Origin: Bacteroidota bacterium
GTDB taxonomy: Bacteria > Bacteroidota > Ignavibacteria > Tepidaquicellales > Tepidaquicellaceae
Reading direction: 5' to 3'
Assembly (NCBI GenBank): GCA_003519545.1
Contig: DOWN01000243.1
Coordinates: forward strand, 1-7,429
Length of the DNA: 7,429 bases
Shown here piece after piece: positions 1 to 6,240 of the stretch. The translations under genes and the position numbers were made by a program. The first letter of the stretch is position 1, and each line of letters begins with the position of its first letter. The notes under the pieces were generated by a model. That model saw nothing but the letters and a program-made list of their open reading frames with translations, made no database searches and was not told where the DNA came from.

Positions 1-186
1 CTTCTTCACAGACAGTTATATTCTTCAGTTAAATGGGAGCAGTTAATCAGAAATATGATTAGAGATGGTGCCAATTCTTTTTATGAAATTGGAAACGGAA
101 AAGTTTTAACCGGTTTAATAAAAAAAATTAATCCGGATGTAAAAACATTCAATATTAGTAATTTCGAAGATATTCAAAAAATATAA
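1..186 (+). CDS. fabD: Malonyl-CoA:ACP transacylase, C-terminal end (partial)
   Basis: The frame is open from base 1 to a TAA at 184-186 and gives the last 61 residues of a protein whose start lies left of the window. The visible part reads SSVKWEQLIRNMI, then FYEIGNGKVLTGLIKKI, which matches the end of FabD. There the family carries an R/KW-type segment and an E-(I/V)-G-x-G-K-V-L-x-G-L-(I/V) motif. FabD moves malonyl from malonyl-CoA to the phosphopantetheine arm of acyl carrier protein in the cytoplasm, supplying elongation units for type II fatty-acid synthesis. The catalytic GHSxG serine and the active-site histidine lie upstream and cannot be checked. The next gene begins 12 nt downstream and fabG follows it, which supports the call. 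A related acyltransferase domain from a polyketide-type enzyme is possible but less likely in this context. Confidence 0.85.
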   Translation, partial: LLHRQLYSSVKWEQLIRNMIRDGANSFYEIGNGKVLTGLIKKINPDVKTFNISNFEDIQKI

Positions 187-198
187 TAAATTCTTAAA

Positions 199-825
199 AT
201 GTTAATTCCTGAATTAGAAAAAAACGGTATTAAAGTTGACGACAGTATTTTTAAACAAGGCTTCGTTCCGGGATGTGACTTATCAATCTGTTTCGGACAA
301 TGTTGTTGCAGCGGTGTATATATGGACAAAGAGTTCAAAGATGTTATTCTAAAACATACTGATGATATAATTTCAAATATGAGTGCCGATCAGATAAAAA
401 ATCCTGATGAATGGTTTGATAATGATATTGAAGAAGATTCAGATTTTCCTTCCGGATTTGCAATCGGTAGTGCTGTTTATACTGATTCAAAAGGAACCGA
501 AAAATGTGTATTCAATGACGAAAATAATTATTGTTCATTACAGGTGACAGCAGTAAAAAAAGGAATGCATAAGTGGGATATAAAACCAACTCATTGCATA
601 ATGTATCCTGTTACAGTTGTTGATAACACTTTGCAGTATGATGATGTTCATTCATTGGATATGGACTATTGTGGTAAACATAAAACTGAGAATTTTACAC
701 AAACGGTTTTTGATGCGACCAAAGATGAAATAAGATATGTATTGGGTGAAGAATTTTTTCAAATGCTTTATGATTATTATAATAAAAACTATTCCAAAAA
801 ATTTAACATTCAGATTCAAATATAA
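199..825 (+). CDS. Cysteine-rich DUF3109-like protein between fabD and fabG
   Basis: This is a 208-residue cytoplasmic-looking protein with no signal peptide or membrane segment. Its N-terminal third carries CDLSICFGQCCC (cysteines 26, 31, 35, 36, 37), matching the CDLxxCxGxCC signature of DUF3109 proteins, which are related in style to YkgJ-type zinc/iron-chelating proteins. Further conserved-looking cysteines are C103 (KCVF), C112 (YCSL), C133 (KPTHCIMYP) and C158 (DYC). KPxxCxxYP is the second hallmark of the family. Nine cysteines in a protein without export signals suggest a bound metal ion or Fe-S cluster, but the ligand and biochemical role are unknown. The ATG at 199 lies 12 nt after the fabD stop and has no Shine-Dalgarno site. 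The stop is 2 nt before the fabG start, so it is very likely co-transcribed and translationally coupled. Family assignment is fairly sure; function is not. Confidence 0.8.
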   Translation: MLIPELEKNGIKVDDSIFKQGFVPGCDLSICFGQCCCSGVYMDKEFKDVILKHTDDIISNMSADQIKNPDEWFDNDIEEDSDFPSGFAIGSAVYTDSKGTEKCVFNDENNYCSLQVTAVKKGMHKWDIKPTHCIMYPVTVVDNTLQYDDVHSLDMDYCGKHKTENFTQTVFDATKDEIRYVLGEEFFQMLYDYYNKNYSKKFNIQIQI

Positions 826-827
826 TT

Positions 828-1550
828 ATGGAATTCAAAGATAAAGTTGTAATAGTTACAGGTGGTTCAAGAGGTATCGGTAAATCCATTGCGGAAAGTT
901 TTAAACAGGACGGTGCAGAGGTAATTATAACTTACAAAAACTCTGTAAACGGAGAACATTTTGATTCGCTTGGAATTAAACATTTTCAATGTGATGTTGC
1001 TGATATTAAGGCAGTTCAAAGTTTAACGGAAGAGATTGTTAAACAGTTTGGAAAAATAGATATACTTGTTAATAATGCCGGGGTTACAAAAGACGGATTA
1101 CTTATGAGAATGAGTGAAGAAGACTGGGATATTGTGATAGATACAAATTTAAAAGGAGTATTTAATTTTATAAAATCAGTAACAAGACCTATGATGGGAA
1201 AAAGATACGGAAAGATTGTAAATATAACTTCCATATCAGGTATTATGGGAAATCCCGGACAGGCAAATTATTCAGCATCCAAAGCCGGTGTTATCGGGTT
1301 AACTAAATCAGTGGCAAAAGAACTTGCTTCAAGAAATATAAATGTTAATGCTGTCGCACCCGGATTTATTGAAACTGAAATGACAGATAAACTTTCCGAC
1401 GATGTAAAACAAAATTATCTGAACAGCATTCCGTTAAAAAGATTTGCATCCGCGGATGAAGTTTCTGCGTTAGTGAAATTTTTAAGTTCTGATAAATCAT
1501 CATACATAACAGGTCAGACTATTTGTATTGATGGCGGTCTTGTAATGTGA
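828..1550 (+). CDS. fabG: 3-oxoacyl-ACP reductase
   Basis: This 240-residue protein is full length for a classical short-chain dehydrogenase/reductase. The Rossmann cofactor motif TGGSRGIG is at residues 11-18 and NNAG at 82-85. The catalytic tetrad is visible as N107, S135 (in VNITSIS), Y148 and K152 (YSASK). The MGNPGQANYSASKAG stretch, PGFIETEMT (178-186) and the end ITGQTICIDGG are FabG-type rather than generic SDR features. FabG reduces 3-oxoacyl-ACP to 3-hydroxyacyl-ACP with NADPH in each elongation round of fatty-acid synthesis. The position just after fabD and the DUF3109-like gene fits, although acpP and fabF do not follow as they often do. The ATG at 828 is 2 nt after the preceding stop and places the glycine motif at the usual distance from the N-terminus. 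A polyhydroxyalkanoate-type acetoacetyl-CoA reductase is a less likely alternative. Confidence 0.93.
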   Translation: MEFKDKVVIVTGGSRGIGKSIAESFKQDGAEVIITYKNSVNGEHFDSLGIKHFQCDVADIKAVQSLTEEIVKQFGKIDILVNNAGVTKDGLLMRMSEEDWDIVIDTNLKGVFNFIKSVTRPMMGKRYGKIVNITSISGIMGNPGQANYSASKAGVIGLTKSVAKELASRNINVNAVAPGFIETEMTDKLSDDVKQNYLNSIPLKRFASADEVSALVKFLSSDKSSYITGQTICIDGGLVM

Positions 1551-1573
1551 TTTAAAATTTTTAATTTTTCATT

Positions 1574-3070
1574 ATGAAAAAAATAATACTATTATTTTCA
1601 TTTGTAATTCTTACATTTTCATTTTATTCCGATTCTTATTCAAACAATCTTAAAATTTCCAATTATACAGTATCTGGGCAATTGACTTCAGCCCAAACTT
1701 TATATTTAAAAATTGAAAACATTTCATGGGATAACAGTTGGAGAAATGACATCCCCGGTCCCGGATTTTCCGTTCCTAATAATTATGATGCTGTTTGGAT
1801 ATTCGCAAAGTTCAGAAAAAGGGGAACATCCGATTGGTTGCCTATGAAATTTTCACCTCAGGTTTCTGATCATATTATTCCATTAAATTCAGAAATAAAA
1901 ACATATCAGGATTCAATGGGTGTAATGTTATACAGAAAATCAAACGGCACGGGAACTTTCAGTGCCATTAATACTTTGTTGAAATGGCGTTATGCAGGTT
2001 ATCTATCGAACACTGATACAATAGATGTAAAATTATTTGGAATTGAAATGGTTTATGTTCCTCAGGGAAGTTTTTATGTCGGAGATTACACACCGTCAAA
2101 TGTAACAGGACAATTTGTTTCAAATGATAATGTTTCTCCTTACCAAATAACTTCTGAAAATTCTATTACGCTCGGAGGAAATGGAGTTAATAACCTTAAG
2201 AGCAGAAATAATCAGGGTATGTCAACCGCGGATGATTTTACTGATGCACAAACTCAAACTTTACCTCAGACTTTTCCAAAAGGTTACAATGATTTTTTTG
2301 CAATGAAGTATGAAGTTTCAATGGATGCTTATGTTGATTTTTTAAATTGTTTAAGTGAGACTCAGGCAAACTCAAGATATCCGGCTTCAGCATTTGGTTT
2401 TGAAAGATTTAACATAGAAAAAGTCGGTAACACCTACAGAACACCATCTCCTGACAGGGCTGTAAATATGATGGCTTGGTCTGACTGTGCCGCATATCTT
2501 GACTGGACCGGGCTTAGACCTTTTACAGAATTGGAGTATGAAAAAATGTGCAGAGGACCATTGACAGTTGTCTCAAATGAATACGCTTGGGGAAACACAA
2601 ACGTTGTACAGATTGTAAACTATTCAGGAGTTGATTCGTTAGGGACTGTATTACCTTTACCTGATTCAGCAAATTGTCAGTATAACCTTGTTGATGGTGG
2701 GATGAGTCAATTTATTCAGGGACCGGTGAGAGTTGGAATTTTTGCAACAGCAAATTCAAACAGAACAAAAGCCGGAGCATCTTATTACGGTATAATGGAA
2801 TTATCAGGTAATACTTGGGAAAGACCTGTTACCGTTGGCAATAGCACCGGAAGACAATTTATAAATATTCACGGAAACGGATTGCTTACTGCAAACGGAG
2901 ATGCTGATGTGCAGACATGGCCCGGAGTGAATTCTGTCGGTTCCGGATTCAGAGGTGGAAACTGGTTCAGAGGCACACTCAGACTTCGAGTTGCCGACAG
3001 ATTTTATGCTAATACACCATTAGATAACAGAACTTCTCATAGAGGAATAAGAGGAGTAAGAGCTAATTAA
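1574..3070 (+). CDS. Secreted SUMF1/FGE-sulfatase-fold protein lacking the catalytic cysteines
   Basis: A 498-residue protein with a signal peptide (MKKIILLFSFVILTF..., cleavage probably near residue 23). Residues about 30-150 form a beta-rich region with SWDNSWRND and YDAVWIFAKFR, a pattern I recall from secreted FCB-group proteins of this type. The FGE-sulfatase domain follows: FGIEMVYVPQGSFYVGD (155-171), MKYEVSMDAYVDFLN (244-258), AVNMMAWSDCAAYLDW (296-311), GIMELSGNTWE (406-416), and FRGGNW (459-464) leading to RGIRGVR. In true formylglycine-generating enzymes two cysteines follow RGG; the aligned positions here are R466 and L471. Sulfatase activation is therefore not expected, and a binding or structural role at the surface is more likely. 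The ATG at 1574 lies 23 nt after fabG, with no Shine-Dalgarno site. It has no T9SS sorting domain of its own, but the next gene encodes one. The fold is well supported; the role is unknown. Confidence 0.82.
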   Translation: MKKIILLFSFVILTFSFYSDSYSNNLKISNYTVSGQLTSAQTLYLKIENISWDNSWRNDIPGPGFSVPNNYDAVWIFAKFRKRGTSDWLPMKFSPQVSDHIIPLNSEIKTYQDSMGVMLYRKSNGTGTFSAINTLLKWRYAGYLSNTDTIDVKLFGIEMVYVPQGSFYVGDYTPSNVTGQFVSNDNVSPYQITSENSITLGGNGVNNLKSRNNQGMSTADDFTDAQTQTLPQTFPKGYNDFFAMKYEVSMDAYVDFLNCLSETQANSRYPASAFGFERFNIEKVGNTYRTPSPDRAVNMMAWSDCAAYLDWTGLRPFTELEYEKMCRGPLTVVSNEYAWGNTNVVQIVNYSGVDSLGTVLPLPDSANCQYNLVDGGMSQFIQGPVRVGIFATANSNRTKAGASYYGIMELSGNTWERPVTVGNSTGRQFINIHGNGLLTANGDADVQTWPGVNSVGSGFRGGNWFRGTLRLRVADRFYANTPLDNRTSHRGIRGVRAN

Positions 3071-3089
3071 AATTTTATAAAATTTTATT

Positions 3090-3524
3090 ATGAAAAAAAT
3101 AATTTTAACACTGGCATTAAGTTTAATACTGACTTATTCAAAACCGAATTACGCTCAATATACCGGCGGTTCATATGACGGATACGAAAGTAAGACGATT
3201 AATAATTTTGCTCTTGCCGGAGTTGTGAATATCGTGAGAGTGGAAACTAATTTATCAAATTATACTTTACATCAGAATTTTCCAAATCCATTTAATCCCG
3301 TTACTACAATTGCATTTGATTTACCGGAGTTATCAGTAGTTAAACTTCAAGTATATGATATAACAGGAAAATTAGTTTCAAATTTAATAGACGGAAAAAC
3401 TTTCATTCCCGGAAATTATAAAATCAATGCGGATTTTTATAATTCACCAAGCGGAATATATTTTTATAAATTAATTGTAAACGAAAAATTGATTGATACT
3501 AAATCAATGATACTTGTAAAATGA
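3090..3524 (+). CDS. Small secreted protein consisting mostly of a T9SS type A sorting domain
   Basis: A 144-residue protein with a signal peptide (cleavage probably after YA, residue 22). A short mature segment of about 33 residues follows, containing YTGGSYDGYESK (24-35). The rest, from about residue 58, is a T9SS C-terminal sorting domain: LHQNFPNPFNP (60-70), TTIAFDLP, VVKLQVYDITGKLV, SGIYFYKLIVN and the final KSMILVK. Such domains direct outer-membrane translocation through the type IX secretion machinery, after which they are usually removed while the cargo is attached to the surface. Here there is almost no cargo, which is unusual. It starts 19 nt after the FGE-like gene, and its stop overlaps the next start as ATGA. 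The N-terminal residues MKKIIL and the bases around the start copy those of the upstream gene. It may be a small surface peptide, or a partner of the FGE-like protein. Confidence 0.85.
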   Translation: MKKIILTLALSLILTYSKPNYAQYTGGSYDGYESKTINNFALAGVVNIVRVETNLSNYTLHQNFPNPFNPVTTIAFDLPELSVVKLQVYDITGKLVSNLIDGKTFIPGNYKINADFYNSPSGIYFYKLIVNEKLIDTKSMILVK

Positions 3525-3862
3525 GAACATACTTAATAATAGTTTTTTTAGTTATACTTGCTGCATGTAATTCAGGAAAGAGCATTAAACTTTCTGGAAA
3601 TACATACATAAATCACATAGGAAGTGAAAAACAAATTGTAGGATTTGATGAATCTACTGTATTTTTTATGTGGGATGATTCATTGGGCAAATCTTCTTTC
3701 AAAACAGATTATTCACTTGAGGTTGTTAATGATACTACACTGAATATTATTTTAAAAGAAAAAAATCCTTATATGGAAAATAATATTTGGACTATCATAG
3801 TAACATCACCGACAACTTTTTATACTCAAGCATCAGGGAAAAAATATATTTTAAATAAATAG
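3521..3862 (+). CDS. Small lipoprotein of unknown function
   Basis: This 113-residue protein has a type II signal peptide: MRTYLIIVFLVILAAC, with lipobox LAAC and lipidation expected on C16. The residues after the cysteine (NSGKS) lack an acidic cluster, so no surface-export signal of the Bacteroidota type is evident. The mature part is about 97 residues of alternating polar and hydrophobic stretches with many aromatic residues (TVFFMWDD, NIWTIIVTSPTTFYT, KKYILNK). This suggests a small all-beta fold, perhaps lipocalin-like, but that is inference only and I do not recognise the family. The ATG at 3521 overlaps the preceding TGA by four bases (ATGA), a strong sign of coupled translation with the T9SS-domain protein. 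Its TAG stop is in the same frame as the following mutase gene, 15 nt upstream of that start. Confidence 0.78.
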   Translation: MRTYLIIVFLVILAACNSGKSIKLSGNTYINHIGSEKQIVGFDESTVFFMWDDSLGKSSFKTDYSLEVVNDTTLNIILKEKNPYMENNIWTIIVTSPTTFYTQASGKKYILNK

Positions 3863-3877
3863 AATAAAATACTTTTT

Positions 3878-5446
3878 TTGAGTAAAGACGAATCAAATAA
3901 TCCGGAAAAGTTTATAACAGACTCCGGCATAGTTTTGCCGGAATATCTTTCTGAATCATCATCACAGCCAATTCCAGGTGACTATCCTTATACAAGAGGT
4001 GTTCATAAATCTATGTATAGATCAAAACTTTGGACAATGAGACAATATGCAGGATTTGGAACGGCTGAAGAATCAAATGAGAGATATAAATTTTTAATAG
4101 CGAACGGGACAATGGGATTGTCGGTCGCTTTTGATTTGCCTACACAGATTGGATATGATTCAGATGATCCGATGGCAGAAGGAGAAGTTGGAAAAGTTGG
4201 AGTTGCGATAGATTCGCTAAAGGATATGGAAACATTATTTGACGGAATTAAATTGTCCGATATAACTACATCAATGACAATTAATTCAACCGCTTCCCTA
4301 TTATTGTTGATGTATGTTGCAATTGCAAAAAAACAAAATTCAGATTTAAAAAAATTATCCGGCACAATTCAAAATGATATATTAAAAGAATATATAGCCA
4401 GAGGGACATATATTTATCCTCCTAAACAATCTTTAAGATTAATTACCGATACTTTTAAATGGTGTAACGAAAATCTTCCTTCATGGAATACAATTTCTAT
4501 TTCAGGTTATCATATAAGAGAAGCAGGTTCATCTGCAGCACAGGAAGTTGCATTTACTCTTTCAAATGGAATTGAATATGTAAAAGCCGCAATCAATTCA
4601 GGACTTGATGTGGATAGTTTTGCAAAAAGATTATCATTTTTTTTCAATGCACATAATAATTTTATTGAAGAGATTGCAAAGTTCAGAGCGGCAAGAAGAA
4701 TGTGGGCAAAGATTATGAAAGAAAAATTTAACGCAAAAGATCCTAACAGTATGAAATTAAGATTTCACGCTCAGACAGGTGGCTCTACTTTAACAGATAC
4801 ACAAATTGATAATAATATTGTAAGAGTTACGGTGCAGGCATTATCTGCTGTTCTTGGAGGATGTCAGTCATTACACACTAACGGGAAAGATGAAGCATTA
4901 TCATTACCCACTGAAGATGCAGTTCAGACAGCGTTGAGAACTCAACAGATATTGGCTTATGAAAGCGGTGTTGCCGATTCAGTAGATCCTATGGGAGGTT
5001 CATATTTAATTGAATATATGACAGATGAAATTGAAAAAAAAGCAAATGAATATATTAACAGAATTGAAGAAATGGGCGGTGCATTAAAAGCAATTGAAGT
5101 TAAATTTCAGAAATCTGAAATTGAGAATAATGCTTATGACTTTCAGATGGATGTAGAGCATAAGAAAAAAATAATTGTTGGGGTAAATGAATTTACATCT
5201 AATAATAAAGAAGAATACAATATATTTAGAGTAAATGAATCAGTGAGAAAAATTCAGATTGAGAAATTAAAATCACTGAAAGAAAAAAGAGATAATTTGA
5301 AAGTAAATCTTTTACTTGACGAAATTAAAAATGCGGCACAGACTGAAAAAAATCTTTTGCCATATTTTTTAGAAGCAATTGAAAACTATGCAACAATCGG
5401 AGAGATTTCCAATACATTAAGAACAGTTTGGGGAGAATACAAATAA
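3878..5446 (+). CDS. Methylmalonyl-CoA mutase large (catalytic) subunit, stand-alone
   Basis: A 522-residue protein of the acyl-CoA mutase large-subunit family, essentially a TIM-barrel substrate domain. Landmarks are PYTRGVHKSMY (37-47), LWTMRQYAGFGTAEESN (51-67), LSVAFDLPTQIGYDSD (81-96), TIQNDILKEYIARGTYIYPP (163-182), ISGYHIREAG (208-217), FHAQTGGSTLT (297-306) and DPMGGSY (370-376). Y57, Q165, R175, Y211 and H212 sit at a constant offset of 32 from Y89, Q197, R207, Y243 and H244 of the Propionibacterium mutase. Y57 and R175 favour methylmalonyl-CoA; isobutyryl-CoA mutases have Phe and Gln there. The enzyme would interconvert methylmalonyl-CoA and succinyl-CoA with adenosylcobalamin. The protein ends at WGEYK with no B12-binding domain, so a separate small subunit is required. 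The start is TTG at 3878: the first in-frame ATG (M46) would remove conserved residues, and a stop precedes at 3860-3862. It would often be named mutB or mcmA1. Confidence 0.92.
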   Translation: MSKDESNNPEKFITDSGIVLPEYLSESSSQPIPGDYPYTRGVHKSMYRSKLWTMRQYAGFGTAEESNERYKFLIANGTMGLSVAFDLPTQIGYDSDDPMAEGEVGKVGVAIDSLKDMETLFDGIKLSDITTSMTINSTASLLLLMYVAIAKKQNSDLKKLSGTIQNDILKEYIARGTYIYPPKQSLRLITDTFKWCNENLPSWNTISISGYHIREAGSSAAQEVAFTLSNGIEYVKAAINSGLDVDSFAKRLSFFFNAHNNFIEEIAKFRAARRMWAKIMKEKFNAKDPNSMKLRFHAQTGGSTLTDTQIDNNIVRVTVQALSAVLGGCQSLHTNGKDEALSLPTEDAVQTALRTQQILAYESGVADSVDPMGGSYLIEYMTDEIEKKANEYINRIEEMGGALKAIEVKFQKSEIENNAYDFQMDVEHKKKIIVGVNEFTSNNKEEYNIFRVNESVRKIQIEKLKSLKEKRDNLKVNLLLDEIKNAAQTEKNLLPYFLEAIENYATIGEISNTLRTVWGEYK

Positions 5447-5452
5447 AATAAT

Positions 5453-6163
5453 ATGCCTTCAAAAATAATCTGGATTACCGGTGCATCAACAGGAATAGGT
5501 AAAGACACGGCACTTGTGTTATCAAAAGCAGGTCATACAATTATAGTAACGGCGAGAAGAAAATCCAGATTAGTAAATATAGTAAGTGAAATTAAATTCA
5601 GTGAACGGGAGGCATCCGCATTTGTGTGTGATGTTTCTTCAGAGAGAAGTATTCAGACGACTTACAAAAGAATAAAAGAAAGATATGGGAAAGTAGATAT
5701 TTTGATTAACAATGCAGGAGTGACAGTATTTAAAAATTTTACCGAGAGCAAGACACCTGATTATGATTATATAATGGATATAAATCTTCGAGGTTCTTTT
5801 TTATGCAGCAAGATAGTTCTTAATGATATGATAAAAAGAAAATCCGGTCATATTATTAATGTATTGTCAACTGCGGCAAAAACCTCATTAGAAGGCAGTT
5901 CATTATATACTGCATCCAAAGCCGGATTGATGGCAATGTCAGATGTATTACGTAAAGAAACAAGAAAATTTAATATAAAAATTTCCAATATATTCCCGGG
6001 AGCAACCGAAACTCCTATGTGGGATAGCAAAACCAGGTCTAAATTTAAGAACAGAATGATGGAATCAGTTGATATTGCGAATATTATAAAAATGGTGATA
6101 GAACAGCCCAAAAAAGTTATGATAGAAGAATTAGTTGTGAGACCTATTAAAGGAGATTTATAA
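5453..6163 (+). CDS. Short-chain dehydrogenase/reductase, NADP(H)-type, substrate unknown
   Basis: A 236-residue classical SDR. The glycine motif TGASTGIG is at residues 9-16 and NNAG at 86-89. The catalytic set is N111, S139 (NVLST), Y152 and K156 (YTASK). Arginines 35-36 at the end of the second strand (VTARRK) are typical of NADP(H) preference. The PGATETPMW segment (182-190) and the end EELVVRPIKGDL resemble YdfG-like 3-hydroxy acid or general NADP-dependent reductases rather than FabG, which usually ends ...GG-hydrophobic. The substrate cannot be told from sequence. The ATG at 5453 is 6 nt after the mutase stop, so the two are probably co-transcribed, which hints at an acyl-CoA or hydroxy-acid substrate but does not prove it. 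It is clearly diverged from the fabG in this window, so it is not a recent tandem copy. Confidence 0.88.
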   Translation: MPSKIIWITGASTGIGKDTALVLSKAGHTIIVTARRKSRLVNIVSEIKFSEREASAFVCDVSSERSIQTTYKRIKERYGKVDILINNAGVTVFKNFTESKTPDYDYIMDINLRGSFLCSKIVLNDMIKRKSGHIINVLSTAAKTSLEGSSLYTASKAGLMAMSDVLRKETRKFNIKISNIFPGATETPMWDSKTRSKFKNRMMESVDIANIIKMVIEQPKKVMIEELVVRPIKGDL

Positions 6164-6197
6164 ATTATAATTGAATAAATTGAATTCCTTTTTGAGA

Positions 6198-6240
6198 TGT
6201 GAGGATTTTGAAAAAAATTTTATGAACCAAAAACCTCTCA
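6198..6240 (+). other. Imperfect inverted repeat abutting a start codon
   Basis: Bases 6198-6210 (TGTGAGGATTTTG) and 6228-6240 (CAAAAACCTCTCA) can pair over 13 positions with 2 mismatches, around a 17-nt A/T loop. The 3' arm ends exactly one base before the ATG at 6241, so in RNA the ribosome-binding region would be partly folded. No T-run follows, so it is a poor terminator candidate for the upstream SDR gene. It may influence translation of the zinc-ribbon gene, or it may be chance in AT-rich DNA. Confidence 0.35.

Noticed and set aside
1016..1234. Open frame on the - strand inside fabG (72 codons)
   Set aside because: It lies fully within the conserved fabG coding sequence, has no recognisable motif, and is explained as a shadow of that gene.
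1574..3070. Annotation as an active formylglycine-generating (sulfatase-activating) enzyme
   Set aside because: The two cysteines expected after the RGG motif are Arg and Leu here, and no sulfatase gene is present in the window.
4003..4365. Open frame on the - strand inside the mutase gene (120 codons)
   Set aside because: The + strand protein is strongly conserved across this stretch, and the reverse frame shows no domain, signal or plausible context.
3878..5446. Isobutyryl-CoA or 2-hydroxyisobutyryl-CoA mutase
   Set aside because: The specificity positions are Tyr57 and Arg175, as in methylmalonyl-CoA mutases, rather than Phe/Gln or Ile/Gln.
5848..6111. Open frame on the - strand inside the SDR gene (87 codons)
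   Set aside because: It is antisense to the catalytic YxxxK region of a clear SDR and has only random hydrophobic composition.
828..6163. The two SDR genes as a recent tandem duplication flanking an inserted cassette
   Set aside because: They share only the general SDR motifs; cofactor loops, C-termini and lengths differ, so they are distant paralogues.
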